Assembly (NCBI GenBank): GCA_036924085.1
Contig: JAVGWX010000004.1
Location: 77,797,090 to 77,861,089, forward strand
Source: Ariolimax columbianus
Lineage: Eukaryota > Mollusca > Gastropoda > Stylommatophora > Arionidae
Direction: 5' to 3'
DNA length: 64,000 nucleotides
How positions within the stretch are numbered: the first letter of the stretch is position 1; each line of letters begins with the position of its first letter. Below the pieces are notes generated by a model. The model saw only the letters and a program-made list of their open reading frames with translations, was not told where the DNA came from and did not search any database. Below, piece after piece: positions 12,951-23,400 of the stretch. A program made the position numbers and the translations under genes.

Positions 12951-15790
12951 GATCAAGGTCTCATCTAATTCAGTGTCAGGTAAAAGGTACTGATCAAGGC
13001 CTCATCTCACTTCAGGGTCAGGTAAAACACACTGATCAAGACCTAATCTCACTTCAGGGTCAGGTAAAACACACTGATCAAGACCTCATCTCACTTCAGG
13101 TTCAGGTAAAACACACTGATCAAGACCTCATCTCACTTCAGGGACAGGTAAAACACACTGATCAAGACCTCATCTCACTTCAGGGCCAGGTAAAACTCAC
13201 TGATCAAGACCTCATCTCACTTCAGCATCAGGTAAAACACACTGATCAAGACCTCGTCTCTCTTCAGGGTCAGGTAAAACACAGATCAAGGTCTCATCTA
13301 ACTTCAGGGTCAGGTAAAACACACTAATCAAGATCTCATCTCACTTCAGCCTCAGGTAAAACACACTGATAAAGACCTCATCTCTCTTCAGGGTCAGGTA
13401 AAATACAGATCAAGGTCTCATCTCACTTCAGGGTCAGGTAAAACACACTAATCAAGATCTCATCTCACTTCAAGGCCAGGTAAAACATACTGATCAAAAT
13501 CTCATCTCACTTCAGGGTCAGGTAAAACACACTGATCAAGGTCTCATCTCATTCAGTGTCAGGTAAAAGATACTCATCAAGGCATCATCTCACTTCAGGG
13601 TAAGGTAAAACACACTGATCAAGACCTCATCTCACTTCAGGGTCAGGCAAAACACTGATCAAGATCTCATCTCACTTCAGGGACAGGTAAAACACACTGA
13701 TCAAGACCTCATCTCACTTCAGGGTCAGGTAAAACACACTGATCAAGATCTCATCTCACTTCAGGGTCAGGTAAAACACACTGATTAAAACCTGATCAAA
13801 CTTCAGCGTCTGGTAAAACACACTGATCAAGACCTCATCTCACTTCATGGTCAGGTAAAACACATGGATAAAGATCTCATCTCAATTCAGGGTCAGGTAA
13901 AATACACTAATCAAGATCTCATCTAACTTCATGGCCAAGTAAAACATACTGATCGAGATCTCATCTCACTTCGGGATCAGGTAAAACACACTGATCAAGA
14001 TCTCATCTCATTCATTGTCAGGTAAAAGATACTGATAAGGCCTCATCTCACTTCAGGGACAGGTAAAACACACTGATCAAGACCACATCTCACTTCAGTG
14101 TCAGGTAAAACACACTGATCAAGACCTCATCTCACTTCAGGGTCAAGTAAAACACACTGATCAAGACCTCATCTCACTTCAGGGTCAGGTAAAACACACT
14201 GATCAAGGTCTCATCTCATTCAGTGTCATGTAAAAGATACTGATCAAGGCCTCATCTCACTTAAGGGTCAGGTAAAACACACTGATCAAGACCTCATCTC
14301 ACTTCAGGGTCAGGTAAAACTCACTGATAAAGACCTCATCTCACTTCAGGGTCAGGTAAAACACACTGATAGAGACCTCATCTCACTTCAGATTCAGGTA
14401 AAACTCACTGATCAAGACCTCATCTCTCTTCAGGGTCAGGTAAAACACACTGATCAAGACCTGATCTCACTTCAGGGTCAGGTAAAACACTCTGATCAAG
14501 ACCTCATCTCACTTTAGCATCAGGTAAAACACACTCATCAAGACCTCATCTCTCTTCAGGGTCAAGTAAAACACAGATCAAGACCTCATCTCACTTCAGG
14601 GTCAGGTAAAACACACTGATAAAGACCTCATCTCACTTCAGGGTCAGGTAAAACACACTGATCAAAACCTCATTTCACTTCAGGGTCAGGTAAAACTCAC
14701 TGATCAATACCTCGTCTCTCTTCAGGGTCAGTTAAAACACACTGATAAAGACCTCATCTCACTTCAGGGTCAGGTAAAACACACTGATCAAGACCTCATC
14801 TCTCTTCAGGGTCAAGTAAAACACAGATCAAGATCTCATCTCACTTCAGGGTCAGGTAAGACACACTAATCCAGATTTCATCTCACTTTAGGGTCAAGTA
14901 AAACACAGTAATAAAGATCTGATCTCACTTCAGGGTCAGATAAAATACACTAATCAAGATCTCATCTCACTTCAGGGCCAGGTAAAACATACTGATCAAG
15001 ACCTCAACTCACTTCACGGTCAGGTAAAATATACTGATCAAGACCTCATCTTACTTCAGCGTCAGGTAAAACACACTGATCAAGAACTCATCTCACTTCA
15101 GGGTCAGGTAAAACATACTGATAAAGACCTCATCTTACTTCAGCGTCAGGTAAAACACACTGATCAAGACCTCATCTCTCTTCAGGGTCAGTTAAAACAC
15201 ACTAATCAAGATCTCTTCTCACTTCAGGGTCAGGTAAAACTCACTGATCAAGATCTCATCTCATTCATTGTCAGGTAAAAGATACTGATCAAGGCCTCAT
15301 CTCACTTAAGGGCAAGGTAAAACACAATAATCAAGACCTCATCTCACTTCAGGGTTAGGTAAAACACGCTGATCAAGACCTCATCTCACTTCAGGGTCAT
15401 GTAAAACACACTGATCAAGACTTCATCTCAATTCAGGGTCAGGTAAAACACACTGATCAAGACCTCATCTCACTTCAGGGTCAGGTAAAACACACTAATC
15501 AAGATCTCATCTCACTTCAGGGCCAGGTAAAACATACTGATCAAGATCTCATCTCACTTCAGGGTCAGGTAAGACACACTAATCAAGATGTCATCTCACT
15601 TCAGGGTCAGGTAAAACACTCTAATCAAGATCTCATCTCACTTCAGGGTCAGGTAAAACACACTGATTAAGACCTCATCTCACTTCAGGGTCAGGTAAAA
15701 CACACTGATCATGATCTCATCTCACTTCAGGGTCAGGTAAAGCACACTCATAAAGACCTCATCTCACTTCAGGGTCAGGTAAAACACACT
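12951..15790. repeat. Higher-order repeat block 3 (2840 bp)
   Basis: Tandem duplicate of block 2. Single-base differences seen include AAGATC versus AAGATG near 15590 and CACACT versus CACTCT near 15620. After 15790 the sequence matches the segment that follows block 1 (after ~9560), including the rare variants CTCACGTTAGCATC and CAGATAAAACTCACTGATTA. Confidence 0.9.
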
Positions 15791-16266
15791 GATCAAGACC
15801 TCATCTCACTTCAGCGTCAGATAAAACTCACTGATTAAGATCTCATCTCTTTTCAGGGTCAGGTAAAACACACTGATCAAGACCTCATCTCACGTTAGCA
15901 TCAGGTAAAACACACTGATAAAGACCTCATCTCACTTCAGCGTCAGGTAAACCACACTGATCAAGACCTCATCTCACTTCAGGGTCAGGTAAAACACACT
16001 GATCAAGACCTCATCTCACTTCAGGGTCAGATAAAACACACTGATCAAGAACTCGTCTCACTTCAGAGTCAGGTAAAACACACTGATCAAGACCTCATCT
16101 CTCTTTAGGGTCAGGTAAAACACACTGATCAAGACCTCATCTCTCTTCAGTGTCAGGTAAAACACACTGATCAAGACCTCATCTCTCTTCAGTGTCAGGT
16201 AAAACACAATGATCAAGACCTCATCTCTCTTCAGGGTCAGATAAAAGACACTGATCAAGACCTCTT

Positions 16267-16336
16267 CTCTCTTCCAAAAGCAATCCCTGGAAACATCATG
16301 TTCCACAGAAGTTTGGCTGACGAGATCGACACTGTA
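16267..16336 (+). mobile_element. Truncated element C body at satellite end
   Basis: Directly after the last satellite unit comes CCTGGAAACATCATGTTCCA then GAAGTTTGGCTGACGAGATC, which matches the start of the element C body (compare TTGGAAACGGGCTGTTTTCA at 43.87 kb and GGTCTGGTTGACGAGGTGG at 46.8 kb). The match stops near 16336. This links the large satellite physically to the mobile element. Confidence 0.7.
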
Positions 16337-16980
16337 ATTCATACAGCGGTGAGCTTACTGGGAAGCCTGGCAATGCACTACATCTAGGAGGAATCCGTTT
16401 AACCCTCTCAAATAAGCCTCAGGATGTTAGGAGAACAACTGTAACCAGCAAACCAGTCATCAAAAGAAAGTCATCAAAACTAGTAGCTCAAGTACGGAAA
16501 GCATTAGCAATAACAAGAACAAAAAACAACAACCTAATGAAACATGTGATCGTACTATGTATATTCTGGTCGTTCTCCTCTTTAAAAGACAGTTCGGTTA
16601 TTAATGCCCATAACGTAGACTTGCAATTATGCGGTACGAATATTAATGTAGGTGTTTTGTTTGAGTAAGCCTGTTAAATTAATGGGTAGCATGTTCTGTA
16701 TACTCGACAATAGCGGGAACCCAAATCATAGTTCAAACATACCACGTTCAAAACAAAGTATGAACGCCTGAGTACTTGATACGTCTCCATTTGATTTCAT
16801 AATTGAACATTAAAATTAATACTGGCTACTGTTTTCTATGCAAGAATAAACAACAGCCAGTGTTTGCCTGCATTAAGTGAAACGGACGATTGAAAGATGT
16901 AGGAAGGAAAACTAGAAAGTGAAATAATAGTGACAAGTGATTGCGGTCTATGGTGGACCAGGGGATTTATACAGACAGTG
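16337..16980. other. No recognisable feature
   Basis: AT-rich intergenic-type sequence with frequent stops in all frames and no repeat or coding signal that I can identify. Confidence 0.5.
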
Positions 16981-16984
16981 GATG

Positions 16985-17060
16985 TGTATCGATTGACGTA
17001 AGCGGTTAGAGCGTTGCATCTAGTAACAAAGGCGTAAGGTTCGTGACTATTGAACTATGA
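16985..17060 (+). mobile_element. Possible decayed tRNA-like SINE head
   Basis: Contains TAAGCGGTTAGAGCG, resembling an A box, and AGGTTCGTGACT, resembling a B box, about 30 bp apart, as in a tRNA or SINE promoter. No 3' partner or second copy was found in the window, so this is tentative. Confidence 0.3.
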
Positions 17061-17083
17061 TTGGGAGAATCGTTGGAGAGGTA

Positions 17084-17635
17084 ATATCTAGCAGAATAGG
17101 GGTGGGGTCTATCCAGCAGTATATAGCATTAGTTAGACCCACATTGGACTACTGTGTACAGGTGTGGAGTCCATGTCGTTGAAGGGATGGATATGAACAC
17201 GATGGGAAGGATACAAATAGAAGCGACAAAGTTGAAAGTGGGATTCCGGAATTACAGATATGAAAAAAGACTAAGGAAAACCAGACTACAGTGTCTAGAA
17301 TATAGAAGAATTCGAGGTGACTTAATACAGGTTTATAAGATGACCAACGAAAAGGATAAATTAGACTAACACGTTCATCAAAGTACACCCGGCTACAAGA
17401 TGAAGAGAGTACAGCTACATATTAGTTAACGAAAGGTTCAGATAAGAAATTTGGAAATATTTTTTTAGTCAGGGAGTGGCAGATGTTTGGAATGCGTTAC
17501 CACAGGAAATAATGGGGCAGGGTCAGTTAACACATTCAAGAATATTTTGAGCGCACATAGTAATTTTTAGATCAAATACAGTATTGCAAACTGGTTTTAT
17601 ACAGATTCTGCAGAGACTTCTAAACCAGTATAAAG
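17084..17635 (+). pseudogene. LINE RT C-terminus plus 3' end
   Basis: Encodes LVRPHLDYCVQVWSP, then GFRNYRYEKRLRKTRLQCLE, RRIRGDLIQVYKMTN, and after a frame break FFSQGVADVWNALPQEIM. This series (RPHLxYCxQVWxP .. RRxRGDLIxxYK .. FFSxRVxxxWNxLP) is the conserved C-terminal signature of one large LINE RT group, CR1-like in my judgement. A stop follows DKLD at ~17368, and further stops appear before the FFSQ block. The RT catalytic core is absent, so it is a 5'-truncated insertion. The sequence 17590-17633, ACTGGTTTTATACAGATTCT to CTAAACCAGTATAA, is probably the LINE 3' end and is shared with the SINE at 1.45 kb. Confidence 0.82.
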
Positions 17636-17639
17636 AACT

Positions 17640-18245
17640 CTTCCAGACTCTCGATCTTTGGCCAGCTCTTCCGCCTCTGTCACATTCATCCTAAGAACCT
17701 CTTTAATGTCCTGTGCCCATCTTCTCCCGGCCTGCCTTTTCCTAGTTTTGCAGATGGCATACCCTATACCATTTTTTTCAAGACCACTGTCACGCTAGAT
17801 GTGGCCAAATTATTCAAAATTGCTAAACATACTATTGTTTACTAGCAGCTTTGGTTCTATCTTCAGCTCTTTTAGGATTTATGTGTGTTTTTTGTCTTGC
17901 TATCCATGGCATTTTGAACATATATTTTCCTGTAGCAATTTAGCTTGAATGATTCAGTTTTCTTCCTTATTGTTTGTGTGGTTGTCCATGTCTTTCATTC
18001 GTACGGTGCCGCTGGGAATATACAAGTCACAAGGATTTATTTGTTTTGGCATTTTGTTAGTGTTCTGTCATAAGTTTTTCATTTTCTGTAACTGCTGCAT
18101 TCCCTTCTCCATTCTTCTTCTTGCTTCTATTTTGACAATCTCCATCGTTGTTTATAGTCGAGCCGAGATAAACAGGACTTGTGTTGTTCTTAACTTCTTG
18201 TTTCTCTATGATAACTTTAGGTCTGGTTTTTAGCTTATCTGTGCT
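17640..18245 (-). pseudogene. LINE RT C-terminal fragment
   Basis: Read from 18240 downwards: KVIIEKQEVKNN..VYLGSTINNDGDC, then a damaged middle, then PWTARR-like, ILKELKIEPKLL-like, and near the 3' end KGRPGRRWAQDIKEVL followed by AEELAKDRESGR. These correspond in order to YLGS, the FGH block, and the GRPxxxWxxDI block of LINE RT C-termini. Multiple frameshifts and stops are present. It abuts, tail to tail, the plus-strand LINE end at 17635. Confidence 0.78.
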
Positions 18246-18289
18246 AATTTGTTTATTTTATTTTTTGCGTTCGCCTTATTTCTCTAATC

Positions 18290-18445
18290 CTTAAGGCGGT
18301 GTGCGTTGCACTGTGGTTTTTATTTTGCGTCTGTCGGTTCAGTGCATCCGACTTCAGCATGCATTTTATGTAAAGGTCTGTTTCCTCCTGCATTTTCTAG
18401 GGGTTTGCTTCCCCGGGGTAACGGCCGGTGCTGAGATGGAGATCC
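18290..18445 (-). mobile_element. SINE type A, 3' portion (split by LINE insertion)
   Basis: Reverse complement of the SINE body seen intact at 41.17-41.40 kb: CCGTTACCCCGGGGAAGC, AAAATGCAGGAGGAA, ATGCTGAAGTCGGATGCACT and CAGTGCAACGCACA. Its 5' tRNA-like head lies 940 bp away at 19389-19465, separated by an inserted LINE fragment. Confidence 0.85.
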
Positions 18446-19388
18446 TTCTTCTTCTTCTTCGTACGCAGTCAGACAGTAACCATTATTTTTTCGAAAAAAG
18501 CGGCGGTCATCCTGAGGCTGTCGACACTGCCATAGAGCTTGTCTTGCAGTTCCACTGGTAATGGCCACATCTGCTCTCTCTGATCCTCGTATGTCGGGCA
18601 GTTCTGCAGCAGATGGTCAGCGGTCATTTTACCAGTACCGCACGGGCATTCGTCGGTACCACCTATCTTCAATTTGTTGAATAGGTGGTACCTCAGTCTG
18701 TTGTGGCCAGTGCGAAGTCTGAAGACAACGACCTGCTCTCTTCGGTTCAACTGGTAATAGGCATCGTTTTTGGTGTAACCAGTATGTTCGGTTTCCCATT
18801 TGGTCATGTATCTGGCTTTGATAAGCCGTTTTGACTCTTCGTACGTCATACTAGTATCTGTTTGTGGTAGTCTTGCACCTTCTTTTGCCAGTCTGTCTGC
18901 CTCCTCGTTGCCTTGGATGTTGCAGTGTGATGGGACCCACTGTACCACTACCCTTTTTGGTGCGGACTGCTGGCACAGTTTGCAGAGTGCTGCTCTTAAG
19001 TCATTAAGCTCAGTGTTTTTCTGGCTTTTTAGCGCTGTGACTACGGCGAGAGCATCTGTAAGCAGGATTATATGGCTTTCATTTTCATTGTGTGTCACCA
19101 TTTCTTCCACTGCCGCCCTCAGTGCCTCTGCCTTCGCTCTGAAATTGCTTGTGTACTTACCAGTAGCGAATGACAGTGTTATTTTTCTGCCATTTGGTAG
19201 GTTCAGGAATGCTCCTGCCCCTCCGTTCTGTGTAGTGTTTGTTACAGAACCGTCGGTGTATGCATGGGTCCAGTCCATGCTTGGGTAGCTTTTCGATATG
19301 AAGCTTAGGGTAGTATCTCTCCTTTCTTTTTCAGTCTGGGAGTTTTTGTTTCCAATACCTGGTATATTTTCTACCACCTCTGGAAATA
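18446..19388 (-). pseudogene. RNase H-bearing LINE 3' fragment (RNase H + zinc-knuckle tail)
   Basis: An open frame runs 18469-19440; the LINE-derived part is about 305 residues. An RNase H1-type domain carries all four acidic residues expected for catalysis: D63 in YTDGS, E105 in KAEALRA, D129 in LLTDALA and D182 in GNEEADRLAK, plus H172 in WVPSHCN. Such a domain removes the RNA strand of the RNA/DNA hybrid made during retrotransposition. A CxC-x8-H-x4-C zinc knuckle follows (C265, C267, H276, C281), after FRLRTGHNRLR. The first ~18 residues (MVCGMAHNPKVLGWI..) are encoded by the flanking SINE, so the Met start is an artefact and the upstream RT and endonuclease are missing through 5' truncation. 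The 3' end is a (GAA)n tail at 18446-18465. A 12-bp target-site duplication flanks it. Despite an open frame it is dead as an element. Confidence 0.9.
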
Positions 19389-19465
19389 AGATGGAGATCC
19401 AACCCAGCACCTTCGGGTTATGAGCCATGCCACAAACCACTAGGCAACGCCATCCCCTTCTGTGC
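19389..19465 (-). mobile_element. SINE type A, 5' tRNA-like head
   Basis: On the minus strand, GGCGTTGCCTAGTGGTTTGT (A box) and AAGGTGCTGGGTTGGATCTC (B box region), aligning with the head at 41.17 kb (GGCGTGGGCTAGTGGTTAAG and GTGTTAGGTTCGATCCCC). It is the missing 5' part of the copy at 18290-18445. Confidence 0.85.
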
Positions 19466-19955
19466 TCATGATTATGTTTACATTTTCTTCCTCGATGTCT
19501 TGTTCAACTGACACAATCATCTAACATACAGTTAGAAATGGCAAAGCGGGGAAAAACGACTCAGTCCCCCCCACTACAGGAATAGACTCGGGTCTTCAAA
19601 AAATCTCATTATCTGAGTGGACGCCTGAATGAACAGAATAGACCATCGCAACCTTCCAAGTTTGTCGTAAATGACAACTAAAAAGGGTTCTGAATTGGGC
19701 TAGTAGCCTCATCATGTAAAGCCATTGCAACTTAAACCGCCGTAACAGAAACTTAGATATAGGTTTCCTGTATAGGGGACAGCTGTATTGGTGGACCTGT
19801 TCTTCACTTGAAACGAAATGACGATTCGATCAATCAATCAATCAATCCAGTGCCTAAAATACTTTACAAAATGCTTGTCCCAACAGAGAACATGACATGG
19901 ATTTCACAGCGGTAAGAGGCCTTTCAGACCTATCCTGGAAAACAGTGTATTAGAA
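19466..19955. other. No recognisable gene; short (CAAT)n run
   Basis: Unassigned sequence containing a small CAAT tetranucleotide run near 19831-19848. Nothing else supported. Confidence 0.5.
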
Positions 19956-19959
19956 AATG

Positions 19960-20315
19960 GAATGAACTGACGCAAGTTTCCTGGATCGAGCTGGGGAATC
20001 AGCGACTGGACACCACTTGCATTACACAACATGGGAGTCATTAAATAGACTCCGAATTGATGCAAAACGATGCAGAAAAAACCTACAGAAATGGAGATAC
20101 AGGAATGACCAGACAAGCGACTGTGGAGCAACACAAGACCCAGACTACCCGATGATTTGCACAGAACACCTATACACATGCAATATGGATCACATGTTGA
20201 GGGGGAACGACAAGACAACCCATGTGGTTGAACATTGGAAACATGATGTCTGACGAGCGCCCATGGTTTCTGACGTGGTGCCCAGAACAGGGGTAGTAAG
20301 CAAGTAATAAATGCA
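19960..20315 (+). pseudogene. LINE RT C-terminal tail
   Basis: Encodes TWESLNRLRIDAKRCRKNLQ, KWRYRND, DCGATQD, then TEHLYTCNMDHML and VVEHWKHDV. This is the NRLRxxxxRC..L.KW..C.CG.xxQ..xH...C pattern at the extreme C-terminus of a LINE RT. The terminal nucleotides (CATGCAATATGGAT... AACATTGGAAACATGATGTC) are closely related to those of the internally deleted element at 45.3 kb, so both belong to one family. The CxCG Cys pair is reduced to a single clear Cys. Upstream RT is absent. Confidence 0.72.
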
Positions 20316-20570
20316 TGTAACGTGTACCCAATGAGTTAAATATAACTGACACAGAAAATTGAGCATCATGTCTCTCATTCAATACATCGTATTTAGTCAG
20401 TGGCCCTTTTTACTCAGACTAAACATCTTTAAGTGAGTTTAGAGACTCAAAGATTATGTAATGTATGTACTGTATATTATTATGAACTGTAACCATTGAC
20501 ATTTTAACTCATTACGGAATTAAAGTGATGCCTTTTTAAAGATAATGATAAAATAATTAGGTGTATAAAT
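20316..20570. other. AT-rich flank, no feature
   Basis: Likely 3' flanking sequence of the LINE tail; no motif supported. Confidence 0.4.
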
Positions 20571-20574
20571 CGAT

Positions 20575-20898
20575 ACAGTCGGGCTATCGGATAAGTAGCC
20601 AGTTAATCGTCATTTATAGCTGCTCTTAACAAACCACTTGGGGAAAGTTATTAATAACTTTGGTAGATTTTCAACTTGAATTTTGTCCGAGCATCAGCCG
20701 TTAACCCTGCTCTTTTCGATTTCTAACTGCCAAGGAATTTTTAACGTGCTAGACACTGGACACATGAGTCCGATCTCACTGCCCAGAGATCAGGGAAATT
20801 TGTACCAGAAGATCCACGTGAAAAAATCCAGGTCTTAACCATGATTCGAACCAGCGACCTCCGGTACCCTAGTCGGACACCTCGAGACCATTAAGTCC
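20575..20898 (-). mobile_element. tRNA-derived SINE type I, reverse copy
   Basis: Reading minus strand from 20898: ACTTAATGGTCTCGAGGTGT (A-box part), CGGAGGTCGCTGGTTCGAAT (B box), GATTTTTTCACGTGGATCTT, TTGGCAGTTAGAAATCG, and near the 3' end AAGTGGTTTGTTAAGAGCAG. It shares head, body and tail with the copies at 1.45 kb and 45.6 kb and has only a single A-box segment. Confidence 0.8.
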
Positions 20899-20989
20899 CC
20901 CTAACAAGAAGGGTGATCATAATGGTGACCTTAGCAATGGTGACTATTTCATCTTAATTTAACATCATAGGTGATCATATTGTAGATTG

Positions 20990-21295
20990 TGTCTGGGTAT
21001 ATACTGGTCCAAGACCCTAGCTCACTTTCACGAAGTTCTCTCGGAAAACATACATTTCTATGACAGACTTGCTAATGAGATGGGGGATCGACCTGATCCC
21101 CGTAGTTGTGAGCGACACGGAGATGAATCCAAGCATAGAACAAAAACCAGAAGAACCTCGGTTCACCGTCATCAGTACGCTCGGGATGGGAGGAAAGATA
21201 ATGCAACACGCCACTTAAAGCCTTTTTCAGGGCGCACAAAAAGGTAAAGTTACTCATTAGGGGCATTCATTGAACGACAACAATAACATGGTAAT
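20990..21295 (+). mobile_element. Element C, body with one residual array unit
   Basis: Starts GTATATACTGGTCCAAGACC (array/body junction), continues with AGTTCTCTCGGAAAACATAC, a ...TGATCCCCGTAGTTGTGAGC segment shared with the copies at 37.9 and 43.9 kb, and ends GGGGCATTCATTGAACGACA then ACAATAACA. Single, non-coding copy; open frames through it do not resemble known proteins. Confidence 0.8.
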
Positions 21296-21339
21296 CCGGC
21301 ACTTTTGAAGGTTGGGAACTCTGGATTTACGCTATGCGT

Positions 21340-21825
21340 TCATAAGTTTAACAAAAATGGTGTGCATAATGGTGACTTTAGTATTGGCGAGTAGGTGATA
21401 TTCAAGTTAACAAGAAAGGTGTTCATAATGGTGACTTTAGTATTGGCAAGTAGGTGATATTCAAGTTAACAAGAAAGGTGTTCATAATGGTGTTTTTAGT
21501 ATTGGCGAGTAGGTTATATTCAAGTTAACAAGAAAGGTGTTCATAATGGTGACTTTAGTATTGGCAAGTAGGTGATATTCAAGTTAACAAGAAAGGTGAT
21601 CATAATGGTGACTTTAGTATTGGTGAGTAGGTGATATTCAAGTTAACAAGAAAGGTGATCATAATGGTGACTTTAGTATTGGTGAGTAGGTGATATTCAA
21701 GTTAACAAGAAAGGTGATCATAATGGTGACTTTAGTATTGGCAAGTAGGTGATATTCAAGTTAACAAGAAAGGTGTTCAGAATGGTGACTTCAGTATTGG
21801 TGGCTATTTCAAAGTAAAGTTAACA
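21340..21825. repeat. 59-bp minisatellite
   Basis: About eight units with period 59 bp (GTTAAC starts at 21406 and 21465). Units contain GTTAACAAGAAAGGTG and CATAATGGTGACTTTAGTAT. It begins just after element C, and an isolated related segment occurs at 20900-20970 (AACAAGAAGGGTGATCATAA), showing the array flanks the element on both sides. Confidence 0.9.
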
Positions 21826-22265
21826 AAAAAGGCTAATGACTGGTTCTTATCTTAAATTTAACTAAGATGTTGACTACTAAGGAAAGGCCACAACACGTGA
21901 CAATTTGCGCATTCTCGGTACTCGTCAAATGTAACGAGAAGTCACGAGATTTGACTTGGCGAGCTTTCAGGTCCAGTACAGCTGTGACAACAGACTTTCT
22001 ACGGAATACGCATGGGGGTCAGAGCAGAAGGAAAATATACCATGTCTGTTCAATATTTAGATGTTTGTTTGTGAGCTCCTTCAATCTCTCTTTCTTTGTT
22101 TATGCTGTACGATTTTTTCGACAATTAACGTACAGTAATAACGATTATGGATTCAAATAACAAGGAAATTGAAATAAGAGCGTGAATGAAATAAGAACCG
22201 GCTGAAGTATCAAAGTGATTGAAATAAGGAATTGATTGAAATATCAACGGGATGATAGTACGGAA
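21826..22265. other. No recognisable feature
   Basis: Includes a 97-codon open frame from 21867 with no recognised domain; the last part (from ~22155) has short GAAATAAG..G repeats. Confidence 0.4.
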
Positions 22266-22267
22266 AA

Positions 22268-22668
22268 CAATCATGTCCACATATCATGACCACATATATC
22301 ATGCTCACATATCATGCCCACATATCATGACCACATATCATGTTCTCATATCATGACCACATATCATGCCCACATATGCTCACATATCATGACCACATAT
22401 CATGACCACATATCATGACCACATATCATGCTCTCATATCATGACCACATATCATGACCACATATATCATGCCCACATATCATGACCACATATCATGACC
22501 AGACCACATATCATGACCACATATCATGCTCTCATATCATGACCACATATCATGACCACATATTATGACCACATATCATGACCACATATTATGACCACAT
22601 ATCATGCTCTCATATCATGACCACATATCATGACCAAATATCATGACCACATATCATGAACACATAGG
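22268..22668. repeat. 13-bp minisatellite CATATCATGACCA
   Basis: About 30 copies with variants (CATATCATGCCCA, CATATCATGCTCT, CATATTATGACCA). The unit contains ATATGATATG-like inverted symmetry. It lies immediately upstream of a LINE RT tail. Confidence 0.93.
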
Positions 22669-22714
22669 CCCTCATAGGGCCATGGCGTTGTAGGGTTCTG
22701 AAAATGGACAACAC

Positions 22715-23400
22715 ATAAAAGAGTCGAGAAACACTTGGAGGCTTTTCAGATGTGGTGTTACTGAAAATTTTAATAAAGGGAGCTGGGCAGAGATCAAAAT
22801 CAACGGTAACGGTCTTGGCTGGCAATGGTGGGGGAGAAAAGAAAGCCGCTACTGAAGATATAATCAACAAGTTGAACCACAAGCTACATCATGAGGGCCC
22901 AGAATAGAAAGTCTTCGAAGATAGAACACATGGAAAGAGATAAAAAGGCAGACCAAGAAAGACCTTTGTGGCACAAGCTTGCAGAGACATGACAGTGAAG
23001 ACTTTTGCTGAGCTGGAGACTTCCGCAGATGACAGAAAGAAATGGAAAGACAGAATCCTGAGCTACCAAACCAGTCTCAGTACTGAGGAACTGCCTCGGC
23101 CACAACCTACGTCCCGTAGTCCAGTGAAGAAAGTCTTGGATGACAGAACAGGCGATGAAGAGGAAAGGGCAGACCAAGAAATACCTTTGGGACACAAGCA
23201 TACAAAGACATGGCGGTGAAAACGTATGCTGAACTGAAGACGGTCACATATGACAGAGAGAAATGGAAAGACATAATCCTGAGCTTCCACACTAGTTCTA
23301 GAAGTGAGAAATTCGTTGATGAGATTTCAGTGAAGTGTGAACATGGCCCCCTTCCTGTCAGAGGCAATAACACAGGAACCACTCTAGTCTAGAAACAGAA
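22715..23400 (+). pseudogene. LINE RT C-terminal tail with internal duplication
   Basis: Translation gives RVEKHLEAFQMWCY, then a damaged stretch, KGRPRKTFVAQACRDMTVKT, FAELETSADDRKKWKDRILS. The EAFQMWCY and GRPRKTF blocks identify it as the end of a LINE RT. A related ~240-bp segment follows with the same order: RADQEIPLGHKHTKTWR-type sequence (frame-shifted GRPRxT block), then MAVKTYAELKTVTYDREKWK and DIILSFHTSS. The last ~80 codons are thus present twice. Stops separate the parts. Catalytic RT is missing. Confidence 0.75.

Larger units (their letters stand above)
3973..16266. repeat. ~43-bp satellite array, ~12.3 kb
   Basis: Nearly 290 head-to-tail copies of a unit containing GGTCAGGTAAAACACACTGA then TCAAGACCTCATCTCACTTC. 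Shorter variants of 38-41 bp are interspersed (for example the GGTCTCATCTCATTCAGTGT and AAAACACAGATCAAGG types). There are multi-kilobase higher-order duplications, listed separately. No long open frame crosses it on the plus strand. Most units carry TGATCA. The array ends at ~16266 by passing into the body of element C, and the unit itself equals that element's array/body junction. Confidence 0.97.

Noticed and set aside
3973..16266. CRISPR array (regular ~43-bp direct repeats)
   Set aside because: There are no unique spacers; units are contiguous, and the context is eukaryotic repeats without cas genes.
16985..17060. A functional tRNA gene
   Set aside because: A- and B-box-like stretches are present but I cannot form a convincing cloverleaf; kept only as a tentative SINE head.
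18800..19288. 162-codon plus-strand frame opposite the RNase H segment
   Set aside because: Antisense shadow of the recognised RNase H frame; no motif of its own.
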